A stretch of 64,000 nucleotides of DNA from Schizophyllum amplum (lineage: Eukaryota > Basidiomycota > Agaricomycetes > Agaricales > Schizophyllaceae), in the NCBI GenBank assembly GCA_007026445.1, contig VDMD01000032.1, positions 62,001 to 126,000 of the forward strand, written 5' to 3'. Under the pieces are notes generated by a model. The model was not told where the DNA came from, made no database searches, and was given only the letters and a program-made list of their open reading frames with translations. Every line of letters starts with the position of its first letter. Position 1 is the first letter of the stretch. Shown here piece by piece: positions 9,500-21,479 of the stretch. Position numbers and translations under genes: made by a program.

Positions 9500-12090
9500 A
9501 CGAGCGCCCGCAGATACGTGGGACAGCGCCTTCGTGTTCGCCGCCTCAGCAGGTACGCATAGAAGCATCGCGTGTGAGGTGTTGACAGCCCGTCCTTCCT
9601 GCAGGTGCCGTCGTCCGAGCTTACGTGTCTGCCCGGGCTGGTGGTACCATCAGGGTACTATACCAGACGCAGTGAGCCACCTCCGATCACATCATCTCTA
9701 CCACAACACTGACTCCACATAATAGGCCTGCCCAGCCGTCTGGACGGTGAGAAGACCTGAGATGATCTGGTCGTCGATTTCTCGAGTCCATGTCGTGTCC
9801 GGAGGGCAAGTGACGAGGCGTTGGCTGTCTACTGTATTGTTTAGGACCCTGTATTTTTAATTGTAGAGCATGAATATATTCCATTTGCCACTACACGCGT
9901 CTCGGGTGCTTTCGTCGTTTGAAGAATCTGGACAAGAATAAGGCTGGATAGCACGAAAGCAATACCAGAGTGATACCACCCGGCTCGTCCACGGTCATGT
10001 CTGGTCTTCAAGGTCATGCCGTGTCGTCTCCTGCCGTTCGTACGTAGTATTGCAAGTCGGTTGGCATATGATCAAGATATTGCTGCAATTATGGAGGGCA
10101 ATAAATCTCATGTTATATATAATAAGAGGGCCCATAATCTGGTGGCAATATTACAGCAATTGTGGCGCATTTCAGCTATTATGGGGCATCACACTGCATG
10201 ATCGGAAATCCAAGAAATCTCTGATGGATCCATAGCAGCGCGTCCGCTCCGTGGCTGTGATATATGATGAGCCACGAGCAACTCGAAAGTGGGTACTCAT
10301 CGTGCAATGTCCATCAAGGAAGGTCGCAGTCACGCGCACCTCGTACGCGCAGCCCACCCTTCGACGTCTGATGTAGCACACGTGAGTCGCCGAGAGCGTA
10401 CTGTCCTGGTGTAGTGCACTGAGCCTTCAGCAAAGCCCTCCCCATGACCTATACCTCACTGGGCGCAGGTGGTAACGGTTGGAAGGAGGGCCATGCGTGG
10501 GCCTGGCGTTCGCGAGCAAAGACGATCGCACGGAACGAGTGACGGCGGTGCGAGACTCGGCGCCTCGCGGACAATGAAGTGTTGGTGTGCGACTTGCATG
10601 CAGTGTTTGAGGCAGGGCACAGCGAGGAGGCATAACACGGAGTGAGTGGGACGCTGGCAGTGCAGTCACCGCCTCTCGCCCTCGGCCTCCCCCCCTCCCG
10701 TGCGTCTTGTGCACTTACACCCACCTATCCGGCTCCTCACGCGGCCCCTCGAGCGCGTGTGCCCGTCTCCATCCCTTCGTCTCCCCATTCTCCTGGCCGC
10801 GCCCGCATCTCTTATGCCGGATCTGGCACCAGGCGCCTACCGCACCAGCGCACCCGCATGATCGCGCTCACACGCCCGCTCGCTGAAGGCGCTTCCACGT
10901 CTCTCGCCCCTGCTCGCCGCACTCATGCCTCAAGCCCACCTACTCTTATCCAGGCCACTCGCCTCGCTAAGCCGCACCATACGCATGTGCCTGACTTGCG
11001 CGGTAGGCCCTCCACCTTCCCCTCGTCTCCCACCCTCTCCCCTTCTCTCCGTGCCGTATCATCACCTCCTTTTGTATCCTCTCGTCTCCTTGTCTGCCAA
11101 CACGCTCTTCATATGCCGACACACACGGACCTTCTGTCTCCTCCCCCAACCCGCGTGCCGTGATCGCTGCTGCCCCTAACCGCGCCACCCTCAGATGCAG
11201 TCCGTGCACTCGCCCCTTCAAGGGGTCAGGGCAACGCCTCCCATTTTGCACGACTCGTACGAGCCTCCCAGTATAGCCGTCGTATTGCCATTGCCGACCC
11301 GCGCGATGACACCGTCGTACGGAGGGGCGCCGATCGGCAACGCGCTGGAAGACGCCTCCAGCGCCCAGGCATTCCCTCCATGAGAGAGAGGATGGATGGC
11401 TAGTGCAGTTGTAACGGACAGCCCTCATTCTGGGTAGATACCATAGTACAACATATTTTCGTCTTCGTCTTGATAATAAATGGTTTACTACTCATATGTG
11501 ATTGCCGCTCGTGAGCATACCTCAAGGATATCGCACAAGGAGAAGAACCCCTCGAGACACTTCAGCGCACCTTATAGCAGTCTTACCATGATAGTTGGTC
11601 GTCAACGCGACTCAAGCTGCCTGACATGGCCTCACGCGTCCTCAGGATATCGGATCACGACACCGCGTCCTCAAGCGGCCCGGGGTCCAGGGGCGTTTTC
11701 CTGATGTCGGTCTGCGCACCGGGTGATCGGTCCGCGCACCGGGTGATGGGTCACGCACCAAGCACGTGATGTTATGGTGAAGTTAGGCGGGTTGATCCTG
11801 ACGGAAGTGCGCAATCTGCATTTTGAGGCACCAGCCATCCTCTGTGAAGATGCATTCATAACTTCAACGGTCACCGGGTCACGGTCAAGCATGGATGGTC
11901 CGAAGGCCCGCAACGTTGATACACGTGAGAATCAGTTATAGTCGAAACGACAAAGCCGAGGCGCCGAGTGAAGGAGAGTGAACACAAAGGAGAAACAAAT
12001 ACCAAAAACGCGAGCTCTGGATGAGCAGGACGACGGACTGAAGGAGACGACAAAGCTTGCAGAGCGGCGAATGAAGAGTATGGGCCTCCG
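9500..12090. other. Intergenic region, no supportable gene
   Basis: Overlapping frames occur on both strands at 10.4-11.4 kb but have pyrimidine-biased, low-complexity composition. AT-rich sequence at 10,050-10,200 repeats the words GCAATTAT/GGCAATATTACAG/CCATAAT and could be part of a decayed element. At 11,705-11,758 a 20-bp unit (TCGGTCYGCGCACCGGGTGA) is repeated two and a half times. Confidence 0.4.
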
Positions 12091-12094
12091 TCGC

Positions 12095-12200
12095 AGTGGG
12101 CGTTCAAGGCGACAAGGACTCCGAGTCGATCGACGGGTCGCGTCATCGATCGACGTGCCCGCCGATCGCGCCGCCTTGTCCCGCTCGATGATGATGAGCC
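12095..12200 (-). repeat. Dispersed repeat R1, copy 2 (inverted)
   Basis: The reverse complement contains GGCGGCGCGATCGGCGGGCA, a CGTCGATCGATGACGCG block and an ACTGCGACGG block in the same order as positions 669-790, about 11.4 kb away in the opposite orientation. Confidence 0.55.
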
Positions 12201-12859
12201 TCGATCGCACCACGCCGCTTCCCCTGCAGACGCGTCCATCATCTCGCCCGCGAACGCCGTGCGCCGTGCGGGGACCGTCGACTCTCTCTTCGTACAGGCG
12301 ACGATCCGGGGGCGGCGTCTGTGGCAATGATGCCGTCTCAAGCTCGACACCATTGGTACTATTGATCCTTCTTGGTAATCACATTCGACGGTACATCAAG
12401 GACAGCCTGGACGGGCGAGAGCATCGGGGCGCGGGCGAGATAAGGAGGGCGCGGGCAATAGCAGGAGCGCGCGCTCGCGGCGGCGGTGTGTTGTATGACT
12501 TTATACACTACGCTCCTCCTCACTCATGTCCTCGCAGACAGCGCTCAACGCGTATACGCATGCCCTCCGGCAGCTATGGCAAGCGCTACCCGCCTCCACT
12601 CTCCTCGTCGCCCACGGACACACCTTCCGTCACCTGCACACATCATGCATGCCCGTCTATACCGCCCATCCGTACCCGACGCATTTCCGAAGGCGATGAG
12701 CACGCACTGGCATCCTCGGAGACGAGGACCGCTCACTGGCATCCTCCAACTTCAAGACGATGTCACCCGCTCGTCCGCGTCCGCAGCAGCACGAGATCTC
12801 GCGCATTGTTCGCCGGACGACGTGAGCTCCTCGCCATCGAGCTTCGTGTCGAGTTTCCC

Positions 12860-14200
12860 TACAGGCGCAAGTCGCGGGGACGACTTCCTATCGCACGAGG
12901 TGAACCCGCGTCGATTTCCCCGACGCTATCGAACCTCCCATGGAGAACTACCCACAACGAGCCACTCAGAGGCGCGCTTCTCGGGCGAGTTCGCCAGCGC
13001 TTCTCGGGCGAGTTCGCCAACCCGTGTCCAGTCTCCCTCAGCGCGGCGAGCTTCCCAATATCGGCGCTCCCGCGAGCAACCAGGCCGCGAGCTACTCATT
13101 GATCTTCCTTACGAGCTACGCATCGATCTTCCTTATGAGCTACCCATCGATCTTCCTTACGAGCTACCCATCGATCTTCCTAACGCGCTGCCCGACAGCG
13201 AGTATCGCGCTGAGCCTCTCAACGTCGCGACTCCCGGCTGCGAGGTCCCCATCGAGGTTCCCGGCTGCGAGGTCCCCATCGAGGTTCCCGGCCGCGAGGT
13301 CTCCATCGAGGTTCCCGATGGCGAGCTTCACCGACAGCAAGTTCGTGTCGAGTTACCCAGCCTCGAGTGCGCGTCGAGCTACCCAGCGCGTGCACGTCGA
13401 GCAATCCAGCCTCGAGTGCGCGTCGAGCTACCCAGCCTCGAGTGCGTGTCGAGCTACCCAGCGAGTGCGCGTCGAGCTACCCAGCCTCGAGTGCGCATCG
13501 AGTTACCCAGCCTCGAGTGTGCGTCGAGCTACCCAGCCTTGAGTGCGCGTCGAGCAACTCAGCGAGTGCGCATCGAGCGACCCAGCGCGTGCGCCACGAG
13601 CTTCCCGATGGATGACCTCCCGACTGCGGCGAACGATGTCCTCACCGTGGAGGCTCCCGCCGTCGAGTGGCACGAGCTTCGCATGGGGGCTTCACCAACA
13701 AGGAGTGCGCGTCGAGTTTCCCGTTGACGCCTGTCACCATTGAAGCTAGCGTCGAGCCTGTCGCCATCCTCGCGTTGAGCCTGTCGCCATCCTCGCGTCG
13801 AGCCTGTCGCCATCCTCGCGTCGAGCCTGTCGCCATCGTGGCTCGCGTCGAGCCTCTCACCATCGAGGCTCGCGTCGAGTCTCTCACCAGTGAGGTCCGC
13901 GGCGACTGTTTTGATGGCGGCGAGCTACCCAGCGGCGATTGTCTTGATACCCAGCGGCGAGCATCCCGAGGACGAGTCCCGTGTCGAGATTTCCTGTGAA
14001 GGCTGGCTGTCCAGCCACCCAGCACGCTCGCGTCGAGGCTTCCAGCGGTGAGCTTCCCGAAGGCCGCTACCCAGCAACGAGCCCCCCGAGGGTAGCTACC
14101 CGACGGCGAGCTTCCCGACAGCATTTCCACAACCAGCTTCCCGATGGCGGGGCGAATTTTCTCGACGGCGTGGCGAAGTTTCTCGACGGCGTGGCGGCGG
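12860..14200. repeat. Satellite-like array 2, nested minisatellites
   Basis: Built from GCGTCGAGCTACCCAGC / GAGCTTCCCGA words. It contains a 24-bp unit x4 at 13,101-13,196 (GATCTTCCTTACGAGCTACC), a 27-bp unit x3 at 13,236-13,316 (GGCTGCGAGGTCCCCATCGA), a mixed 24-27-bp zone at 13,340-13,570, and a 23-bp unit x4 from 13,749 (GCGTCGAGCCTGTCGCCATC). Some units are multiples of three and some (23 bp) are not, so the long open frames are unlikely to be under coding selection. Confidence 0.75.
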
Positions 14201-14399
14201 CCAAAGGGCAAGAAGTGCAAGAGGTGAGTGAAGTGCGAGGGAGAGTCTTCTCTCCACATATGGGAAGGAGAGCTTACGTCGAGCTTGCCAGATGGGGAGG
14301 AGTGGGAGACACGAGTTTGCCGACGGTGAGACTCGTCACCCGTGTCCTGAGCTCGCACGCGCTTCCCGACGGCGGATAGCCAGCCTCTCGATGGCGAGG

Positions 14400-15060
14400 G
14401 GGTAAGGAAGCTGATGGCAGGATGGTGAGGCGAGGCAATGCTCTGGAGGTGTGACTTTATGTCGAGCCTGCCGACGGCGGGAGACGGCGGGTGTGCTTGA
14501 CTGCGAGAGAGTATGAACATGATGAGGCCGTGCCAAGCTTTCTGTCACCCTCCCCCATGTCTTGAATCTTCACTTCCTCCCTTGCTTTATCCCTCTTGTG
14601 CCCTCCCTCCCCTTCGCCGTTCTCTCCTCCCCTCTTCTCCCAGTCACTCTCCATATCGCCCTTCCTCTCTTTGTCCCGATGTTCATAACCTCGCCTCTCC
14701 GACGCACACACATACCTTGACGCAATATTAGCATCCCTCGATCTTTGTAATGTAACCATCCCTCGATCTTTGTAATGGAACCACGTACACGGATGACGGC
14801 TTCACGTCCACAGAGACCTTGTCTCTTTTTATGGACGGTCGTCTGTAATTATGGTGCAGCTTGACTGGAATTGAGCGCTGCGTCGCCAAATTATTCTCCT
14901 CCTGACCTTTTCTTGCATTGTTTGCATAGACAGACGGTGCCCTCACGCGCAAGATCGCTGAAACAGTACCGTAAGTACAGCGCAAAATGTAGAGGGCAGA
15001 ATGTGAGCAGCACGCGGCATCTGCCGCAGACGGGCCGGGATGGCCGGGCCGGATCCGCTA
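14400..15060. other. Spacer between array 2 and gene A
   Basis: Pyrimidine-rich 14,530-14,720, then a short duplicated phrase (CATCCCTCGATCTTTGTAAT at 14,731 and again near 14,757). No gene seen. Confidence 0.4.
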
Positions 15061-15061
15061 A

Positions 15062-15095
15062 CACGTGTGCTCCCACGTTTTCACGTTGACCTGAA
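15062..15095 (+). promoter_or_regulatory. Shared promoter block of family ABC (gene A copy)
   Basis: CACGTG at 15,062-15,067, then CACGTTGACCTGAACG, about 40-68 nt before the gene A ATG. Genes B and C carry CACGTG and GTTGACCT in the same order and similar distance before their ATGs. CACGTG is the core site of bHLH factors; the binding role is inferred. Confidence 0.45.
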
Positions 15096-15129
15096 CGTCC
15101 AGCTCGGACTCCATCATTCGCGCGCGCGG

Positions 15130-16982
15130 ATGTGGTCACGGCGCTGCATCCGCTCCAATGTGCTCCGAGTCGCTTGTCTGCACGAATCTGCATGCGCGCG
15201 CTATCATCCGTCTTTCTCTGTGAAATATCGGGCGGTGTCGTCGTCTGCGGTGACACCGATTGTGTCGAAGCCCTCACGTGTGGCAAAAGCACCAATGGTA
15301 TGATAGTTTTCATCGGGTTTTGCTGCTCCCTCCCTCATCACTAGTACGCAGATTCTCACGCTGTCTCCAGCAAAGCTCACAGATGCGGAGGTTCTCGAGG
15401 TCTCTGGGAAAACCTCATTCAATATTCGCACACCATTCGGCACTGCCCAACTCCCCTATTGGGGCAACCGTTGTTTCCCACTGGGAACCCACGGCTTCCT
15501 TTACGTCCCTTCACCTCCCGCCGACCCCTCCATCCGATTCCGTATCGTGGACGGAGGCAATCCGGCTGACTTCGACCACTGCGGCCGTGACCTGCTGCTG
15601 CCGAATGGGGTCACTCCTTGGAACATATCCCAGAATACCCTCGAAAAGTCGCAATCGACAGTGCCGCTGAGGCGACTGCTCGCCCACGAAGGGTTAGGCT
15701 CTCGTGACGGCGCCACAGCACAGTGGCTGCAGAGCCTCAATCCTGCACGCCTCACGTCTCTCGATGCCGTGACATTGTCGGGGCAGATGCCAGACCTCGA
15801 TCTGCCCCAGGGCCGTGTTCGGCTCGCATACACAGGCGACCAGAGAACCAAGTTTCCAGAGAACACACGAGGCTTTCTATACTTCGACACCGCTTCCCTC
15901 TCCGTCCGTTTTCGCGTCGTTGACGATGCGATGGAGTTTGCGCAAGGGAGCGATCTCCTCCTTCCTGACGAACGGACACCTTGGTGCATATCCTTCCACC
16001 GTCTTGCATGTTGGGCCACGTATACTTCGATATGCAAACAGCTGCTCCTCGACAATCTCATCACCGAGCGGCAGATACAGGCGCGCACCTATGTCGTATC
16101 CACACTCGATCATACTCGACTTTCCGATGCTGACTGGATCGACCTGTCGGGCTTGACAGGAGGAACGATATTGGTGGCACCCACAGGTCAAGAATCGTTC
16201 ACGCTGGTAGTAAAATACAGGTCGCCATCACGATTTCCTAGCTATGCACGAGGCTTTCTGTATTGGCATGTTCCCAAAGACGATCCGTACGGCGCAGAGC
16301 TCCGGTTCCGCTGCGCGGAGTCTTTGGAACACTTCGCCCGAGGTGGTGACCTGTGGACGTCGGGTCTGAGAAAACCCTGGTCGCTCAATCTACGCGGATT
16401 GGCTCGACGATCTCCGTACAACCGTCCGCTCTTGGCATATCTTACGCAAGTGGGTCTCGTGGACGAGTCTGCTGTTGATCACCTCGCGAAGACGACCGTC
16501 ACACATATGCGGGATCTCTTCTTCCTGCGCCTCAGTGTGCGCGACTCATTCGTGCGACTGCGTACTGGTTCGCTGTCGGGCAGTATCAGGTTCCGTAATA
16601 TGCCGTGGTTTGGTGTATACAACGGTACGGCTTATATCATGTCTTCTTTGTCCGCTACTGATCAGATTACAATCCAGGCGCAGCCCTGGCCCGCCTTGTA
16701 GTCCTCGAAGACACTTCAACATCAATTCGTTTGGACATCCGCATCGTAACTCTGCTAGACGGACCGCGGAAGGTTTCCGATGGGAAGGCATGGTCAGATG
16801 CCGACTCGCCGAAGGAGGGGCAACTCGTTTTTGGAGTCCACGTACCAAAAGTCGATAGCAAGAATTTCTGGACGACCATTCGAGGCGCTAAGGTGCGGAA
16901 AAGCAGCAATGAGGGGCAGGTGTTGATGAAAGTCATGGAGCAGAGCGAGGACAACGTAGATAATAGCGCCTCGATCATGTAG
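15130..16982 (+). CDS. Family ABC protein A, triplicated module (3 exons)
   Basis: Spliced model of 581 aa: exons 15130-15297, 15352-16624 and 16678-16982; both introns (54 and 53 nt) are GT-AG. The start MWSRRCIR aligns with the starts of B and C, which fixes the ATG. The body repeats a module three times: (R/K)L(T/S)DADxxxxSG, then FPxxTRGFLYF, SxRFR(I/V), then F..GxDLLLPxGxTPW. A fourth, shorter region ends LARLVVLEDT...IVTLLDGPRK. No signal peptide or membrane segment is evident. I do not recognise a characterised family; the repeat suggests a beta-rich or scaffold fold, which is inference. The gene faces B across array 3 in convergent orientation. The three-way conservation of exon borders argues that it is a real gene. 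Confidence 0.8.
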
Positions 16983-17055
16983 CTCACATGATCCATACTT
17001 GTCCTCAATGTCCATTCGCATTTTCTGAGCGTTGATTTTATCTATCCAGACAGGC
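16983..17055 (+). other. 3' flank of gene A
   Basis: Short unique stretch between the gene A stop and array 3. It does not clearly match the 3' flanks of B and C. Confidence 0.3.
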
Positions 17056-17059
17056 CGAA

Positions 17060-19150
17060 CGGCGCAGTCGGTCGCATCAACAATGTCGACGACGGCCTGC
17101 TTTCATCGACAAGGTCGGTCGACGAGTCACTCCTGTGCCCAGCGACGATGTTTCACCTACGGGCGACTTTTCACCTGCGAGCGACTTTTCACCCACGGAC
17201 TAGCTCGCATCGGGCCTCCCAACAGCCTTGCTTCCCGCTGCCGCTTCACGTCGAGCTTCCCGCCGCTTCCCGCTTCACGTCGACTCGGAGCCTCCCGCCA
17301 CTTCACGTCGAGCCTCCTGCCGCTTCCCGTCGAGCCTCTCGCCACTTCCCGTCGAGCCTCCTGCCACTTCACGTCGAGCCTCAGTGCCGCTTCGCGTCTA
17401 GCTTCCCGCCGCCGCTTCACGTGGAGCCTCCCGCCGCTGCTCGGTGCCTCACGTCCCACCTTGGAACGGCAGCGCGGTCACAACCTTGCGACAGCAGCGT
17501 GGTCACAACCTTGCGACGGCCGCGCGGTTACAACCAGCCTTCCATCGGAACTCCTTATGTAACGGCGAGTGACTTCGCGTCGAGATTCTCTTACAGCAAG
17601 GTCGCGAGGACCCTTTCGGCAAAGTCGCATCGAGCTTCTCGTTCAGCAAGGTCGCCTCGAGCTTCCTTTCGAGTTTCTCGAAGGAAATATTGGACAAAGA
17701 CGAGAGGTGCCCCGCAGACGAAAGGTGCCCCGCAGCAGTCGTGCGTTGAACTCGCCCGCAGCAGTCGTGCCTCGCGCTCGCCTGCAGAACAAGGCGGGCT
17801 TCCGGGCGGGAGGCTAGGAGAGCGACGTTTCACGACGGTGAGAGTGGGGGCGTCGACACTGAGAGTGGAGCCGCCGACCCCCCGACAGCAAAGCGGGGGT
17901 GAGTATTCCCTCGATTACAGTGAGAGGGGGGCGTGCTATCCGACAGCAAGGTCGCGTCGAGCGCCTCGGCAACAAGGTCGCGTCGAGCGCCTCGACAGCA
18001 AGGTCGCGTCGTCCCTTTCAGCAAGGTCACCGCGTCGACCTTCTCGACAATCGGCGAGGAGGGTGTGAGGGTTCCCATTGGGCGAGGTTCCCCGTTGCAA
18101 CCACGAGGGCGAGCATTGGGACCGCGAGGGCGAGCATTGGGACCGCGAGGGTGAGCATTGCGACCGCGAGGGTGAGCATTGCGACCGCGAGGCCGAGCAT
18201 CTCATCAATCCGAGCTTTCCGGCAGCGATTATCGCGTCGAGCGTCCCATCGGCGCGCTGCTCACATCGGCGAGGCTGCGTCCCATCGGCGAGGCTGCGTC
18301 CCATTGGCGAGGTGCTCTCATCGGCGAGCTGCGTCCCATTGGCGAGGTGCTCTCATCGGCGAGCTGCGTCCCATTGGCGAGGTGCTCTCATCGGCGAGCT
18401 GCTCCCATCGACGAGCTGCTCACATCGAGCTTTTCGACTGTGGCGAGAGGACGAGTTCCCCAGTTTCGAACCTCCCATCGAGGCGTAAACGAGGGCGAGG
18501 GCGAGATTTACCGATGACGGGGCCGCGATTCACCGAAGGCGATTTTCACCGAAGGCGGATTTCACGACGACGAGTTCGCATTGAGCTTCCCGACGTCGAG
18601 GTTCCCGAGGACGACGTTCACGATGGCGAGACTCAGGACGGCGCTGAGGTTCACCGGTGGACGGTGAGGTTCACCGACGAGTTTCGGCGAGCTCCTCACC
18701 GACGAGTTTCGGCGAGCTCCTTGGGCGGGTTTCACCGATGGCGATCTCCCCAAGGGAGCTTACTGGCGAGAGGTGGGAGGCGAGCTTTGTGAGGGAGAGG
18801 GGCACGAGTGGAGGGGCGCCGCGAGGCGAGCTCGCTCGCACCAAGCACCGCACGGCGAGGCAGTCGAGAGGTGATGGTAAGGGCGAGGTCGAGGTTGCGT
18901 CGAGCTTCGCAAGGGCGAGCACTTCACTGAGGGCGACCACCTCACTGAGGGCGACCACTTCACCGAGTGCGACCAATCCACCGGGGGCGACCAATTCACC
19001 GGGGGCGAGCTTCGCGAGGGAAAGCTTGTGGCACGACCAGAGCCTGAAGCGACACCAGAGCCTGAGGCAAGTGGAGCGTCGAGCTACCCATCAACGACGC
19101 TACCCATCAACGACGCTACCCATCACTGACGCTGGCCACCACCGACCGCG
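17060..19150. repeat. Satellite-like array 3 between genes A and B
   Basis: Recurring words CTTCACGTCGAGCCTCC, GCAAGGTCGCGTCGAGC, GGCGAGCTGC and CACTGAGGGCGACC. It contains nested exact tandems: a 21-bp unit x4 at 18,112-18,199 (GGGACCGCGAGGGYGAGCAT) and a 35-bp unit x3 at 18,297-18,401 (CGTCCCATTGGCGAGGTGCT and 15 more). The 35-bp period is not a multiple of three and the open frames pass through it with a different peptide each time, which speaks against coding. Confidence 0.78.
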
Positions 19151-19289
19151 GGAGGAGGCTACTACTTAATTGCCCGAGTCGGCGGCGACCGTTCGGCGGC
19201 GCGGGGCGGGCGACCTTTTGGCAGCGCGAAGCGGGCTCCTCGACGGCATGGACAGACTCGCGCGACAAGGTTCGTACATTGTATGGATG

Positions 19290-19400
19290 AGGTTCGTTCG
19301 TTGTATGGATAGAATACTGTCAATTATGACTAAATGCTCAATTGAGGAGACATATAAAATTGACGTGAGCCATGAGATCGAACACAAACATCCTCACTAC
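19290..19400. repeat. Duplicated 3' flank of gene B (matches 24,115-24,230)
   Basis: AT-richer unique sequence with AGAATACTGTC, a CAATTGAGGAGACATATAAA block, ATTGACGTGA and ATGAGATCGA. The region just past gene C carries AGAGTACTGTC, AAGTATAAATTGACGTGATC and TAAGATCGACC in the same order. B and C therefore share flanking DNA, so the duplication unit extended beyond the coding sequence. Confidence 0.65.
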
Positions 19401-19405
19401 ACCCG

Positions 19406-21433
19406 TTATGCATAACGTCTCCGGTACAGCCGTTGTGCATAAAGTCCTCGGTGCACCCGTTGTCTATACATATCGACCCCGCTTGGCCTATCCATATCGT
19501 CCCCACTATGCTCCATAATCTTCATCAAAACCCGGCCCTCCTTGCTGCTCTTCCGTACCACAAGGCTCCGTACCTTCTTCCAGGAGTGCGTCCGTCCAGA
19601 ACTGTGGTTATAGCCCCGACCGTAGATGAGCTGGTCTGCCTCTGGCAGCACGGACCGTGCCAGCAAGTCGCGTGCCAGCTCGTCGCTTGGCAGCAAGTCG
19701 CGTGGCGCCTTGCCATCGGAAATCATCCGTGGTCCGTCAAGCAGCGTCACAACCCGTAACCCCAGAACGATGGTGGTCTCGGTGTCTTTGAGGACGACGA
19801 GGCGAGCAAGGGCCGCACCTAAAATAACCGAGGTATTAGGACAAGGGGAGACCAGGACTGGCGGAGACCAGGACAAGTGGAGACCAGGACAAGCGGAGAC
19901 AGCGATGGACAAAACAAACACTCACCGTTGCATACGTTAACCCACGGCATACCCTGGAACAGGATCGTGCACGATAGCGCACCCGCGCGGAGTCCGACGC
20001 TCAAGCTGCCCACACAGAAGCGCACGAGGAGGACATCGTGCATGTGCGTCACTACCGTCTTCGCGTGGTGCTCAATGAGAGACTCGTCCACAAGACCTGC
20101 TTGCTTGAGATACGCCAGGAGCCGCTGGCTGTGCGAGGTAGTTTGCTGCGCCAGCCCGCGCAGACGGATCGACCAGGGTTGTTCTAGCTCCGGCGTCCAC
20201 AGATCGTGACCTTGGAGGAAGTGCTCGAGGGATTCTGCGCAGCGGAAGCGGACCTCCGCGCCGTACGGATCGTCCTTGGGGACATGCCAATACAGAAAGC
20301 CGCGTGCGTGGCTGGGAAACCGTGATCGCGACGTACTCTGCACCTCCAGAACGCACCGCTCTTGCACCGATATCGTGGGCGCCGCCATGCCGGACAGATC
20401 CAGCCAGTCGGTGTCGGTGAGTCGGGTGCAATCTAGCGTAGACACAACGAAGGTGCGCGAGAGCAGTTGTCGCTCGGAGACTAAACCGTCGAGGAGGAGC
20501 TGCTGGCGTAATGGTGCATACATCTGTCCAGACGCGACACGGTACAAGGGTATGCGCCACGGTGTCCGTCCGTCACGTAGGAGGAGGTCACTGCCTTTCG
20601 CAAAGTCCATCGATTCGTGGGCAACGCGAAATCGAACGGAGAGGGAGGCGATGTCGAAGTACAGAAAACCGCGTGTGCCCTCCGGGAAGTCGTCCTTGTT
20701 CTTGTCTATGTAGCACAGTTGGATGGTCCCCTGCGGCAGGTAGACATACGGGCTTCTCCCTGACAGCGTCACGATGTTTAAAGGTATGACGCGCGCAGGA
20801 TCAAGGCTGTACGGCCATCGGGCTGAGGACGTACCACCGCCTGCCAACCCTTCGTAGGCGATCAGCTGCCCCAAGGCCGCTGCTTTTTTCGCCCTCGTGA
20901 ACGTCTTCCTCGACACGCACCAAGGAGTGACCCCGTCCGGCAGTAGCAGGTCACGGCCGTTGTCGAAGTCCGCCGGATTGCCGCCGTGCACGATGCGGAA
21001 GCGGATGGAGGGGTCGGCAGGCGGTGAGGTGAAGTACAGAAAGCCGGAGGTTCCTGGTGGGAAACGATGGTCGCCGAGATGATAGTAGTAGGGAAGTCGT
21101 AGTAGACCAAAGGGGGTGTGGATACGAGGTTCACTTTTCCCAGAAATGTCGAGGGCCTCCGTATCTGTGAGCTTTGCGGGAGACAGCGTACGGATCTACA
21201 TGGTAGTGATGAGGAGGAATCGGCGAGGTAGCGGTATCCAGATGAGACTGTCGTACCCTTAGTGGTTTTGTTAGACTGGTAGTAAATACGAAGCGCGCCG
21301 GGGGCTTTGACACGATGCCGGGTGCGGCAGAGGACGGTATTCGGTGGGAAATCGAGGAGGAACGGTGTTCATCATAGCGCGCGGGTAGACGACAGCGCGC
21401 AAATCTGAAGCGGGTGCAGCTCCGTGGCCACAT
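19406..21433 (-). CDS. Family ABC protein B, triplicated module (3 exons)
   Basis: Spliced model of 619 aa: exons 21257-21433, 19926-21195 and 19406-19818. Intron 1 (61 nt) and intron 2 (107 nt) are GT-AG in the same positions and phases as in A and C. The start is MWPRSCTR. Modules carry GFLYF, SIRFRI, GRDLLLPDGVTPW, then GSDLLLRDGRTPW, then ARGFLYWHVP with LEHFLQGHDLW. The C-terminus runs about 36 residues past A and C (more than MDMYRQRV...). Intron 2 is expanded by a 14-bp-type repeat (GGAGACCAGGACAAG). Function unknown; same family reasoning as A. Nearest neighbour is C, in the same orientation, which suggests B and C arose as a tandem duplication. Confidence 0.8.
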
Positions 21434-21470
21434 TCATGCGCGCGAGCGGGGGTTCAGGTCAACGAACGCA

Positions 21471-21476
21471 CACGTG
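21471..21476 (-). promoter_or_regulatory. Shared promoter block of family ABC (gene B copy)
   Basis: On the minus strand CACGTG is followed by GTTCGTTGACCTGAAC and a GC-rich TCGCGCGC just before the start codon, the same order as in A and C. The E-box core starts 43 nt from the ATG. Confidence 0.45.
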
Positions 21477-21479
21477 GCG

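Noticed and set aside
13101..13316. CRISPR-like direct repeats
   Set aside because: Units are directly tandem without unique spacers, and the genome is eukaryotic.
12486..13727. 413-codon frame with repeated ELPIDLP and EVPIEVP peptides
   Set aside because: The peptides come from array 2 minisatellites; neighbouring units of 23 bp break the frame and other frames are also open.
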